Of a DNA stretch of 64,000 bases, positions 31,967-42,133 are shown piece by piece. Position numbers and translations under genes: made by a program. How positions within the stretch are numbered: position 1 is the stretch's first letter; the number at the start of each line of letters is the position of its first letter. The notes beneath the pieces were generated by a model. It was not told the origin of the DNA and did not search any database. It saw only the letters and a list, made by a program, of their open reading frames with translations. Source of the stretch: Dugong dugon (taxonomy: Eukaryota; Chordata; Mammalia; Sirenia; Dugongidae); NCBI GenBank assembly GCA_030035585.1, contig CM057473.1, forward strand, positions 10,466,501-10,530,500, in the 5' to 3' direction.

Positions 31967-32140
31967 CGGAGCCCTCGTGGCACAGTGGTTAAGAACTCTG
32001 CTGTTAACCAAAAGGTTGACAGTTCGACAGTTCGAATCCACCAGGCACTCCTTGGAAACCCTAGAGGGCAGTTCTACTCTGCCCTATAGGGTCTCTCTGA
32101 GTACGAATCGACTCAGCAAGAGTTTTTTTTTCTTTTTAAG
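31967..32140 (+). repeat. AfroSINE, short form, with 8 bp target duplication
   Basis: GTAGTACT lies at 31957-31964 and 32141-32148. The copy has a small local duplication in its B-box region (GACAGTTCGACAGTTCGAATCC). Confidence 0.9.
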
Positions 32141-32148
32141 GTAGTACT

Positions 32149-32305
32149 ATGGAAACCCTGGTGGCGTAGTGGTTAAGAGCTGTGGAGCTAACCAAAAGAT
32201 CAGCAGTTCACATCCACCAGGTGCTCCTTGGAAACTCTAAGGGGCAGTTCTGCTCTGTCCTGTAGGGTCGCTATGAGTTGGGATCAACTCTACGGCAGAG
32301 GATTC
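32149..32305 (+). repeat. AfroSINE, short form, next to another
   Basis: GGAAACCCTGGTGGCGTAGT begins directly after the target duplication of the preceding SINE, in the same orientation. The copy is full length. Confidence 0.9.
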
Positions 32306-32309
32306 CCAT

Positions 32310-32332
32310 CCCTGGTTGGTGATCAACCAGGG
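32310..32332. repeat. Short inverted repeat
   Basis: CCCTGGTTG (32310-32318) and CAACCAGGG (32324-32332) are perfect inverted repeats separated by 5 bases. It could form a small hairpin; no function is implied. Confidence 0.6.
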
Positions 32333-32392
32333 TTGATCCCCAGGGATCTTCTCACTACAGATGAGCTATCCCACTCCATTTAAACCTTCTCT

Positions 32393-32600
32393 AATGGGTG
32401 GTGCCAATGGTTAACGTGCTAACTGATAACTGGAAGGTTGAAGCTCATTTCAGTCCACTCAGAGGCACCTCAGAAGAAAGTTCTGGTGATCTACTTTCAA
32501 AAAATCAGCCATCAGAAACCCTGTGGAGCACAGTTCTACTCTCTCACACATGGGATCACCATGAGTTGGTAATCAACTCGAGAGCAACTGTTTGGTTAAT
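32393..32600 (+). repeat. AfroSINE, long form
   Basis: From GGGTGGTGCCAATGGTTAAC through TGATCTACTTTCAAAAAATC to GAGTTGGTAATCAACTCGAG. It is near full length and diverged. Confidence 0.82.
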
Positions 32601-34295
32601 ATTATGAAGACATGAATTTTGATGTGATATCTAGAATCCTCTTGGTTGTTCTACAAGAGAACATTACTTTTATCAAGTTGAAAACAGCAAGTTTTATTGT
32701 GTTGTATAACTAGGTCATTTCATCAAATTTCATCCATTCATTTCCACGGACAACTGATTATATCAAAACTTGCTTTTGAAAGTATTGGAAACATAAATTA
32801 TTACTTGAGGCTCATTTGCCCTACTTTGTTCGGTGCATCGAGCATCAAGAAGTAACTCGATTCAAAATTTCTAGTTTTGCTGCTTGTACTATCACTTCTC
32901 AGGTTGACGCTAATGCTAGCTATGAATTTCTCATGCTGAGGCAGAAGAAAGCAATTTAATGGAAGCCTTCTTCCTCCCACTGAATCTTACCCTAAGATGT
33001 GTTGTATTTTCTGGCTGAATTTTAACCCAGGAAGTTATTGAAAAGAATTGGCCAAGATAAAACATGGTCTTTAGCTTATTTTATATTTTCTCCACAAAAG
33101 GAAATTATAACTTGCTTTTTAATTTAAGGTTGTTATTGAATGTAGACTTCCCTAAGTTATAACTAATGTTATAATGACTATTTGGGCCTGCGAGATTATG
33201 ATAAAATGCACATTGCTTAAGATAGACTATTTGGTGCAGTGGCATGCTGAATTAAAACAATAAACGAGATTGTATCAAGGATAATATAAACCAAATATGA
33301 AACATGGAGAATATTCTTAACAATTACTGTAGCTGTGCCTTTCTGGAGACTAAAAAGAAGAATACTTCAAATAACCCTTTCCTATATGAAAGATGCTTTA
33401 TCCTTGTTCTAATCTGATATTCTTAATGGCTTCATAAGAAAAGCAGAGCAAGTACTATGTCAGAATTAAATATGAACTAAATTAGGTTCAGTGAGGCTGC
33501 AGAATTTGCCCTGAATCGTAATTAATGATGGGGCTGAGGTTCAAACCCAGGCTCCTGATATTTACTCTAGACAGAACCTGACCAGGGTCCTCTCTGATGA
33601 TAAAGTCAAGAAGGAAAATAACTTGAATTTCCAAATTTCATTATTTCTGAAGGATCCTCATTACTTTTTTTTTTTTTTTGGTTTAAATAGCATATCGTTT
33701 AAGCATTTTTATTGCTGGCTTAAAATTGATTTTCTCACTCATTTTATGGATCAAAACTATTATCAGAATCTGTTCCCATCTCACATTGGTTATAAAACTT
33801 GGAGGTTATGGAAAGTGAAATAATACTGAATTTTTCTAAAGCTGTCTTCTTTGTCCTTGAATAAAGGTTTTAAATTTTCTTCTAACTTAGGTGGTATTTT
33901 AAAAATTTGACCTCTTTATATAAAAATCTAAAATTGACTATTTCATCGTAAGTTCTGCCTGTCACTGTCAAGCAGTGGTTTTTAAAATCCAGAGACATAC
34001 TGGCTACTTGCGTAGACACTATAGTTTGCTTTTTTCTGCCCTGACTGAAGTGACTTTATTGTAATAAATCTCAGCAATTAAATCTAAATAACACTTTGTT
34101 TTTATTAATATCCTTAAGTGATGCTAAATAGAGTGAAGCTACCTTAATTTTGAATAGGGGAGCATCTGACAGCTCTGAAATGGTCCTGCAGAAAAGTAGG
34201 TACGAAGTATGCTGAAAACAGCACGTAACAATGATATTTTGCCTGTCGTGCCAGGTTTAGGGAAGCGCCAGGGGTATTTACCAAGCCTCTGTATC
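32601..34295. other. Repeat-poor intron stretch
   Basis: About 1.7 kb with no SINE, L1 or LTR insertion recognised, except a MIR-like trace near 33495-33570 (GGGGCTGAGGTTCAAACCC). It is a candidate for conserved noncoding sequence; I see no specific regulatory motif arrangement. Confidence 0.4.
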
Positions 34296-34299
34296 CCCT

Positions 34300-34520
34300 G
34301 GACTCAAACATACCAATGATTACGAAGATGGCACAGAATCAGGCAACGTTTTGTCCTGTGATGCTACATAGGTTTCAGGGGAGCTTCCAGACTAAGACTA
34401 GCAAGAAAGGCCTGTCAATCTACTTCTGAAAATCAGCCAGTGAAAATGCTATGGATCACAGCAGTCTGGTCTGCAGCCAGTACGAGGATGGCGCAGGCAG
34501 TGTTTCATTCTATGTTTCAT
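34300..34520 (+). repeat. RTE-tail and composite SINE remnants
   Basis: GACTCAAACATACCAATGAT and CGAAGATGGCACAGAATC match the last part of the RTE LINE. The following AAGGCCTGTCAATCTACTTC and GGCGCAGGCAGTGTTTCATT show the body of the tRNA-Gly SINE type in the plus orientation. It looks like two overlapping fragments. Confidence 0.6.
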
Positions 34521-34756
34521 GGGGTTTGGGAACTTGAGAACCTTCACCCCACCCACCCAAGGTGCTTCCATTATTTGTTGCTATTCTTTCAATAGATAAT
34601 TTGAGTTTCAGCTATGACTTGAAACCAGCACTAAAACCCCTATGAAAACGTGGTCTAAACTGCTACTCAATTTAGTGGGAAACCAGAATTTTTACAGCTG
34701 TTGATTCAGCTGTCTTATGCTTAACAGTTTTTCTGTGTTGATTAGCTCTGATTGCA

Positions 34757-35145
34757 TAGATACAGTGTCGTTATTTGCCCCCCAGTAGACTCCAACTCGT
34801 GGTGGCCTAACGTACGTTGCCCGGTCATATGCCATCTTCACTATCGTTCATATGCCCAAGTCCATTGTTGTGGTCACTGTGCATTTGGAGTGCCTTCCAA
34901 CCTAGGGGGCTCATCTTCCAGCACTGTATTGGACAATATTCTGTTGTGATCCATGAGATTTTTATTGGCTAATGTTCGAAAGTAGATCGCCAGGCCTTTC
35001 TTCCTAGTCTATCTTAGTTTGAAACCTATCTACCATGGGTGACCCTGCTGGTATTTAAAATACCAGTGGCACAGCTTCCAGAATGACAGCAACACACAAG
35101 CCACCACGGTATGACAAACTGACATATGTGTGTTGGGTAGATGTA
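34757..35145 (-). repeat. Composite SINE (uninterrupted relative of the 27 kb copy)
   Basis: It contains GTCCATTGTTGTGGTCACTG, CCTTCCAACCTAGGGGGCTC, GTAGATCGCCAGGCCTTTC, TGGGTGACCCTGCTGGTATT and GCCACCACGGTATGACAAAC. It lacks the tRNA-like head and serves as the empty-site reference for the solo LTR at 27610. Confidence 0.72.
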
Positions 35146-35881
35146 ATAGATCTTGATTTTATTGAAATCTAAATAGTCATCTCGAGTCCATTTATTTTTT
35201 TCAGAGGCCTGACTTGGAGGAGGGAGTTGGTGGGGATTAAGTCACCGGTAAACCTGCCAGCTGGAATTTCTGCCAGCGTTTCTGTAGGATTTTGTTCCCC
35301 CTCTCCCACTCTTGACATTGAGCTTTGTGTAAAGAAAAGATGACAAAAGGAAATTCATTTACTCTACCCAGGACTGACTTCCTGAGGCTCTGGTTGTCCA
35401 TTGTTGCTACACATCACCTCATAACTTGGCATGGTGCATGTGCTGTCCATGCCGAAATAGCACAGCCTTGCTGTGCCTGGTGGAAGTTGGATTAGTTCTG
35501 ACACACTGTTGACTCACTCTCTGAAAGATGGAAGTGCTGGAGTGGGTCAAGTTGTGGTCGCTGCAGCGACAGTATATGATCGCAGGGAGCATTACAAACT
35601 GATAATCTGATTGGAAGTGATTGGAGCTGACTTTCTTTCCCCTAGAATCAAACAGATCAGTTAGAGGTCTTACTGATACTCAGTTTAACATCTGTATAAG
35701 TGAATTCTGTGAAATAGGCATTGTTTTAAGTCTTTGGGCAAGGTGAAGCCTTGCTTTCAAGCATTTAGCATCTTTCTATAAGTCTTACCTTTATAAACAT
35801 TTACAGCTACCAAAGTAGGGAAGAGGTTTAAAAATCGTTGGGCGTGTATTTCATGTTAGTCTGTGAAATGCGATTAATGTA
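35146..35881. other. Repeat-poor intron stretch
   Basis: No insertion recognised. A perfect 14 bp palindrome lies at 35557-35570. Confidence 0.4.
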
Positions 35882-36045
35882 AAAACTAGTTGCCACCGCG
35901 TCGATTCCGACTCATAGCAACTCTATAGGACAGGGTGGAACTGTCCCATAGGGTTTTCAAGTCTGTAATCTTTGCAGAAGCAGACTGCCACATCTTTCTT
36001 CTGTGGTGCAGCTGAGCACTTTACCCACTGCACCACCATGCTTCT
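35882..36045 (-). repeat. AfroSINE, intermediate form
   Basis: From AAACTAGTTGCCACCGCGTC through TTTTCAAGTCTGTAATCTTTG to CACTGCACCACCATGCTTC on the minus strand. Confidence 0.85.
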
Positions 36046-36195
36046 TAATTTGTCTAAACGGGGTGATAATTCTCGTAAAAATACACTTGCTATGCTTGAC
36101 AAGACTTTAATAAAATATTTCTCATAGAAAATGTATTGAGTTTTTAAAAATTGGCTGCTTTTAAAATCAGGTGATTTGCAAGAATTATAATATGA

Positions 36196-36292
36196 GCTCA
36201 AAGTTGTCACAGTGTGGTCCGGGGGTAGGCCCAGAAATCTGTTTCACAAGCCCTCCTGTTGACTGTGATGCAAGTTGAAGTTTGAGAATTGC
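36196..36292 (+). mobile_element. hAT-Charlie (MER5A-like) fragment
   Basis: TCAAAGTTGTCACAGTGTGG, GCCCAGAAATCTGTTTCACA and CAAGTTGAAGTTTGAGAATTG correspond to the ends and middle of MER5A as I recall it, with an internal deletion. Confidence 0.6.
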
Positions 36293-36307
36293 TAATGTAC
36301 ATTTGCC

Positions 36308-36474
36308 CATAAACCAAAACCAAACCCACCGCTGCTATGATTCTGACTTATAGTGACCCTATAGGACAGAGGAGAAGTGCCCCCATAGTGTTCCCAAGGA
36401 TCAGCTGGTGGATTCGAACTGCTAACCTTTTGGTTAGCAGCCATAGCTCTTAACCACCCCATCATAAGGGCTCC
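36308..36474 (-). repeat. AfroSINE, short form
   Basis: From ACCAAAACCAAACCCACCGC to ACCACCCCATCATAAGGGC. The B-box complement GGATTCGAACTGCTAACC is intact. Confidence 0.88.
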
Positions 36475-37257
36475 ACATTTGCCTATAGTGTTACAAAAAT
36501 GTTGACTAGATTTTCTAGAAGCTTCTGGTAGAAAATTCTTTGTATCCTTCCCAGTAAAGAAAGAATTTTTTTTGCACAGTTATTTGATAATGAGTTTAGA
36601 TTTGAGACTAAGGTATATCCATGTGATAAAATGCATTCATTCTTCAGATCAAGGGACCTTTGGCTCTCCTGTCCTTTATTTTCTGTTTGGTGTTATTCAT
36701 TAAGACATGTTTTTCCCTTACTTCTATCTCATCCCTTATATTGCTGGAATCGACTTCACAGAACGGGTTTGGTACTTATATTGCCATCACTGTGTTTCTT
36801 GTAGTCTTTGTAGTTCAAGATATTCATCAGCCTTTCTACATATTAAAATGTGCAGACTCTAAAATCGTGATTCAGAGTACCATGATGTATCCTGTGCAGA
36901 GATGTCAGGATTTTCCCCCAGCCTACATCAAATTGCAAACACCCTATTGCTTGCTGAGAAAGTAGGCAATAATGAGAAGACAGCACCCCTTTTCCTTTGC
37001 CTAACAATGGAGCAAATCCCTGCAAACATTAGTTTGCATTTTGAATCACTTTGATTTTGTCTTTGCAATTGATAAATATACGAGTAGCAGATACTTTGAT
37101 TTTGTGTTTGCAGTTGATAAATACATAACCCTTTAGAGGATGAATAGTTTTCTTGGGAACTTTTTGGTGATACCATGTTTATTCACTAATGAAATGGCTG
37201 CTGAATCATTGCTTGTTGGTAGTTTTTTGTTATTTGAAAAACTGGGGTGCCCATTGC
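36475..37257. other. Unassigned intron sequence
   Basis: There is an AfroSINE-tail-like scrap at 36746-36775 (GGAATCGACTTCACAGAACGG) and a short internal repeat around 37047-37120 (CTTTGATTTTGTCTTTGCAATTGATAAATA and its near copy). No gene is recognised. Confidence 0.4.
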
Positions 37258-37500
37258 AAGTGGTCCCTGTTGGCACCATGTTCCATGAAGCACTTCACAA
37301 ACGTGGTACGTGTCTGTCCCATGGGCCAGGAGGTGCATCGCACTTTCTGGTTACACTGAAGCCATAAAATATCTTACTCAACTTTCCGGGAGCACTTTAT
37401 AAAAGATGTCATCGGGGGGTGACTAATGCAGGTAGGCCACATTGGTCCCATGTTCCATGAAGCACATCACACACACGGGGACATACCAGTACCATGATCT
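37258..37500. repeat. Direct repeat pair of unknown family
   Basis: CACCATGTTCCATGAAGCAC at 37275-37294 recurs as CCCATGTTCCATGAAGCAC at 37446-37464, and both are followed by similar CACAAACG / CACACACG sequence. Spacing is about 170 bp. This may be a tandem unit or a repeat I cannot name. Confidence 0.5.
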
Positions 37501-37605
37501 AGAAAGTGCATCTGTTTTCACCACAAAAATAACTCATTTACTTGAATATTTCCGAATGCCAGTAACCATACCTTCCCAGTAACACAAAGGAAATAGTAAA
37601 CATAC

Positions 37606-37941
37606 TTGGAAACCTTATCTTACTGTACAGAAGCCAAAAGACACAAAAGTTTCCCACAATCACTGCTTCAGGAAGCATCCCCTCATATGAATAGCTATCA
37701 ACACTCAAATGGGGCACAGACCGGCTTCCTTGTTATTTTGGCAGTTTCGTCAGTATCCGCCATGATACCAGAACGTACTAAAGGGGCTCAAATGCCTGCT
37801 GATAAACCTCCAGGGGCGGAAAATGTAACACAGGCATGTGTCTCCCAGTGCTCACGAAAAGGACGATATAGTTATATCCATCGGAAACTATCCACTGACA
37901 AATTATTTGTGAAGTTGAGAGAATCCTGTAAGTATTTCTGA
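37606..37941 (+). other. Unidentified 111-codon open frame in intron 1
   Basis: It is one of the longest open frames in intron 1 outside the CpG island and recognised repeats. The product has no signal peptide, no membrane segment and no motif I know; it contains KGAQMPADKPPGAENVTQAC in the middle. GTAAGT at 37927-37932 is a good match to a splice donor. It may be chance, an old pseudogene or part of an unrecognised repeat. I do not claim a gene. Confidence 0.2.
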
Positions 37942-38111
37942 TCCTTTAGCTGAATCCTATATTGTGATGTGGGGTAAAGGTTAGTATGTATAACATTTGT
38001 GTATTGTTTATATTATCTGCCGTCTTCCCAAAGAGATTTTTAAAACTTTTTATTGTGGAAATTTTCAAGCATGTATCATATCCAGCTTCAGTAATTGACC
38101 ATATTTTGCGG

Positions 38112-38268
38112 TTCTTGGTGCAGTGGTTAAGAGATCACCTGCCAACCAAAAGAAGGCAGTTGAAATCCACCAACCGCTCCTTGGAAACCCTATGGTGCAG
38201 TTCTGCTCTGTCCGGTAGGGTCTTTATGAGTTGGAATCCACTTGACAGCGCCTAACAACAGCAACAAC
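38112..38268 (+). repeat. AfroSINE, short form
   Basis: TTCTTGGTGCAGTGGTTAAG to AGCGCCTAACAACAGCAAC. A few bases are missing at the very 5' end. Confidence 0.88.
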
Positions 38269-38286
38269 CATCTCTCCCCTACATTT

Positions 38287-38335
38287 TTAAAATATTTTAT
38301 CGTGTTTTTGGTGAAAGTTTACACAGCAGATGCTG
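38287..38335 (-). mobile_element. 49 bp L1 tail insertion with 10 bp target duplication
   Basis: CCCTACATTT at 38277-38286 and 38336-38345 flanks a stretch containing GTGTTTTTGGTGAAAGTTTA, the reverse of the last part of the L1 3' UTR. It is an extremely 5'-truncated insertion. Confidence 0.65.
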
Positions 38336-38361
38336 CCCTACATTTGTTTGATTGTTTTCTG

Positions 38362-38910
38362 AAGTTTTTTTTCTAATTGTGCTTTAGTGAAAGTTAACTG
38401 TTCAAGTTAGTTTCTCATATAAAACTTTATACACGCATTGTTAATTAACCCTAGTTGCTATCCCTATAATGTGACAACACACTCCTCCTTTCCACCCCGG
38501 ATTTCACGTGTCCGTTCAACCACCTCCTGACCCTTTTTGCCTTCTCATATCGCTTCTGGACAGGAGCTGCCTATTTAATCTCATGTATCTACTTGAGCTA
38601 AGAAGCACTACCTTCATGAGTATCATTTTATGTCTTATAGTCCAGTCTAATCTTTGTCTGAAGTGTTGGCTTCAGGAATAGTTGCAGTTCTGGGCTAACA
38701 GAAAGTCCAGGGGCCGTGTCTTCCAGGTCCCTCCAGTCTCAGTCAGACCATTAAGTCTGGTCTTTTTACTAGAAGTTGAATTCTGCACCCCACTTTTCTC
38801 CTGCTTCATCAGGGACTCTCTTGTTGAGTTCCCTGTCAGGGCGGTAATTAGTGGTAGCCAGGCACCATCTAGTTCTTCAGGCTGATGGAGTCTTTGGTTT
38901 ATGTGGTGTT
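38362..38910 (-). mobile_element. L1 3' UTR, 5'-truncated
   Basis: A T-rich start is followed by AATTGTGCTTTAGTGAAAGTT, then GACCATTAAGTCTGGTCTTTT and CCAGGCACCATCTAGTTCTTC. These match in order, on the minus strand, the copies at 8490, 43213 and 54030. Confidence 0.72.
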
Positions 38911-39118
38911 TTCTGAAGTATTTAAAAGTGATTTCTAGACATCATTTTACCTGCAAATACTTCTGCCTGTAGGTTCCCAAAAGGATTTGACGCAGGATTT
39001 TATCATTAGACCAGTATAGGCAGGATAAAAGCCACTGAATATTAAGACATGTTTCTGTATTTCGACACTCTTTTCAGACTACATTAAAGCCCTTATAAGT
39101 TTTCTAAATATTCATGAA

Positions 39119-39250
39119 ACCAGAAAACCAAACCCATTGCTGTCCAGTTGATTCCGACCCATAGCAACCCTATAGGACAGAGTAGAACTGCGCCATAGGA
39201 GCGGCTGGTGGATTTGAACTGCCGACCTTTTGGTTAGTAGCCTGAGCTCA
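39119..39250 (-). repeat. AfroSINE, short form, slightly truncated
   Basis: AACCAGAAAACCAAACCCATTG to CCTTTTGGTTAGTAGCCTGAGCTC. The final about 20 bp of the head are missing. Confidence 0.88.
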
Positions 39251-39971
39251 CAAAAAGTACCTGTTAGAAAACTCACTGCAGGGGAAGATGCGTTCCCAAG
39301 GAATGCCCTTCACTTACGGAGCAAGTAAAGTATTTTGTTTCTTTGGTAAAATTTCAGGGACAGCCATGACTCATATCAACTAAATGAAGGAACAGAAATA
39401 GAATCCCCCGTGTCTTTTTATTTGTCTCTGGAATAGGTGGCCAAAATAGGTGGTTGCTAGGTAGCTTTGTTTGTTGTTTGTTTGTTTTTTAAATCTCTTA
39501 CATTATTTGAATTTTAAAAATACATTGCCTTTTTTGTTTTGTTTTTTTTTTAATACTATCAGGAGTTTCCAAACCAGGGGTGGTAGCTCCCAGGACCTTC
39601 TCTTAGCCTGGTGTCTTGGTTTCTGCTTTCCCTCTTGGCAGTATTCCGTAATTCCCAGCAGGGAAGGGGTCCTGTCAGGCCGGTTTCCTGGTTATGTTTC
39701 TCTTGGCATGTGATTTTCATTTCTAATTGCAATATTTTTAGTCAAAGGATATAGGGTAGGGGTTTTCACTTGGGTTAAAAAAAAAAGTAACATAACCTAG
39801 TTTTTCAAACAAGAATATGGATTGGGTAGGACCCCAGTCTATAAAATAGATTTGAAAAGCACATTTGTCTTCGTGGAAACCTTGAGAACCTATTCCTTGT
39901 CTGATCTCCCCTCAGAGGGGCCCCAGGGTTCCTCAGAACCCAGTTAGAAAACCAGTGGTCCAAGGGGTTAT
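39251..39971. other. Unassigned intron sequence
   Basis: T-rich runs occur near 39480 and 39540. No gene or named repeat. Confidence 0.4.
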
Positions 39972-40260
39972 TTAGGAGTCTCAGGGTGGCACATATTGGG
40001 TCGCCATGAGTCAGAATCAACTCGACAGCAACGAGTTTGGTTTTGGTTTTTGGTTTGGGTGGCACAAATGGTTAAGCGCTTGACTATTAGCCAGAAGGTT
40101 GGTGGTTCAGTCCACCCAGAGGCGCCTTGGAAGACAGGTCTGGTGATCTGCTTCCAAAAGATCACAGCCTTGAAAACGCCGTGTGGCAATTCTACTGTGC
40201 ACGCATGGGATCCCCATGAGTCAGAATCGACTGGATGACAACTAGTAACAACAACAACAA
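39972..40260 (+). repeat. AfroSINE, long form, interrupted by a nested SINE tail
   Basis: GAGTCTCAGGGTGGCACA is split from AATGGTTAAGCGCTTGACTA by a 63 bp insertion plus target duplication. The rest (GCCTTGGAAGACAGGTCTGG, GATCCCCATGAGTCAGAATC) is complete to the CAACAACAACAAA tail. Confidence 0.88.
39994..40056 (+). repeat. Nested, 5'-truncated AfroSINE with perfect 10 bp target duplication
   Basis: GGGTGGCACA lies at 39984-39993 and 40057-40066. The insert consists of the last 60 or so bases of a SINE (GGGTCGCCATGAGTCAGAAT to GGTTTTGGTTTTTGG). Confidence 0.9.
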
Positions 40261-40784
40261 AGGGGATAGTTCATGGTTTGTTAGGGGAAAGGCCATTCTA
40301 GTTCCTTCAGAGATCCAGCAGCTTTACACAGACTTCCCTTTGTGTCACAGGGCCAAGACTAGAACCGAGTTTAAATTTTATTTTCTTCAGAAAATAACCA
40401 GCTTCTGTTCTGGGTCTGGTAAGCTGGTCAGAGCCTAGATACAAGGAGATGTCAGCACAAATTTTTACAATAGCTTTGAGGAATAATAGGTTACGTGGGC
40501 AGGTATAAGCAAACTGTGCTTTCAAAGTCCGTATTTTGAAATTGCTTATGAATTGAATTGGTTTAGGTGCTGAAGATGAATTATAGAGGTCAGACTCCTG
40601 TCAAATGCCAGTTTTCCTTAGTGGGCAAAACGTTGGAGTAACTTTCCAGAGAGCCTAAACAAGCCGGTACATATTTTTAAAAATAAATTCCCTAGAGCCT
40701 TCTGGTTTGAGGATGGAATAGACTCATCAGATCATTCATTTTTAAAAGATTTATCTTGATTGCATTTCATATTACTTTTATTAG
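40261..40784. other. Unassigned intron sequence
   Basis: No named repeat and no gene. Confidence 0.4.
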
Positions 40785-40864
40785 GGGTGTGTGTGTGTGT
40801 GTGTGGTGTGTGTGTGGGGGGGGTATGTGTGTGGGGTGTGCGTGTGTGTGTGGGGTGTGTGTGC
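40785..40864. repeat. GT/GGGGTGTGT microsatellite
   Basis: A GT array broken by GGGG units runs for about 80 bp. The purine-rich G runs spaced by GT may be variable in length between individuals. The open frame of PTHTH repeats on the other strand is an artefact of this array. Confidence 0.9.
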
Positions 40865-41050
40865 AGGCAGATGTTTTCAGAAAGGCAGTGTCTTGCAGGA
40901 TGAGAGGAGCACAGACAGGTATGTGGCAAAACTAAAGCCCAATTCCAGATATTCCTGAAAGGAGGTCTTTGCTCCTTCCTCCTGAGGAATAGGCAGAACA
41001 CTCCTGGTTTGGTGAATCTGGGAAGATGGAAGTCTGGAATGAGAAAGAGG
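40865..41050. other. Unassigned intron sequence
   Basis: Short stretch between the microsatellite and the LTR fossil, nothing recognised. Confidence 0.35.
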
Positions 41051-41458
41051 GTGTTATGGATGGAATTATGTCCCCCCAGAGTATGTGTTGTAAATCCTAA
41101 CCTGTATGCCTGTGGTTATAAATGAATTTGGGAATGGATTGTCTTTGTTATGTTAATGAGGCAGGATTAGTGTAGGGTATATTTTGAGTCAATCTCTTGA
41201 GATATAAAAGAGATTAAACAAGCAGGCTGAGCAGAGATGGGGGAAGATAGGTGCCCCACCAAGTGAAGATCGCCCAGGAGAAGCAGCTCAGAAGAGACAA
41301 GGACCTTCCCCCAGAGCTGACAGAGAGAGACAGCCTTCCCCCAGAGCCGATGCCCTAAATTTGGACTTCTGGTCTCCTAAACTGTGAGGAAATAAATTTG
41401 TTTGTTAAAGCCACTCAATTGTGGTATTTTTGTTATAGCAGCACTGGATAACTAAGAG
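41051..41458 (+). mobile_element. MLT1-like solo LTR fossil (ERVL-MaLR)
   Basis: It runs from TGTTATGGATGGAATTATGTCC through a TTGAGATATAAAAGAG region to TTATAGCAGCACTGGATAACTAAGA. Start and end agree with the MLT1 layout, and the same family is seen at 4743, 6694 and 44303. It is a nearly complete LTR with no internal region. Confidence 0.68.
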
Positions 41459-42133
41459 GGTAAGGCAGGTAGGGTGCTTGCATTTCCAGTATCTTCCAGG
41501 TAAGGCTTGCCTTTATAACCTCTCAGAGTGATCTAGGCAAATGAAGATACTTATTTACTTAAAAAAGAGTTTGGGATAATAGCTGTATATGTCATCTTCT
41601 CTAGGTTGTTTGCATTTTTTCCTGCTGTATGATGAAGGAAAGGAAAATGAAATGCAAATGAAAATTTGGGGTGGTTCAAGTGAAAAGAGGTCTGTAAAAA
41701 GCAATTGGATTGAATTTGCACTGAGTTAAGGAGAAAACGCTTCTGGATTGGCACGTTTTGTAATGGTTTTATACTTACTAGTTAGTAAGTGGGGTAAAAT
41801 TAGATTATTTACGTTCAGTGTGTAGTTGAGTGTCTAAGTTATAGAAGTCATTCATATAATGTGACTGGTTTCCACCCCTGTAAGCTTCCTGATTTGTATT
41901 TAGCCTCTGATTAGTGGGGAGATCTTAATTTCCTGAGTGAGGTGGTCAGCAGCTGCCATATAGGTAATCATATTATAGAGCTTTATCTACTTGATAAGCT
42001 ATGAACCTAAGAAGGTAGTTCTAATCCTGGCTTTATCCTTGGCTTGATGCCTGGTTATGATTAAGAGTAGCAGAGAGCATAGTTATAATAAGGGATGACA
42101 TCTCTGGCTATCTCCTTAGGAATAATGTGAGTG
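41459..42133. other. Unassigned intron sequence
   Basis: No repeat recognised, no gene. Confidence 0.4.

Noticed and set aside
40732-41001. Open frame with Pro-Thr-His repeats
   Set aside because: It is the translation of the GT/GGGG microsatellite read on the minus strand.
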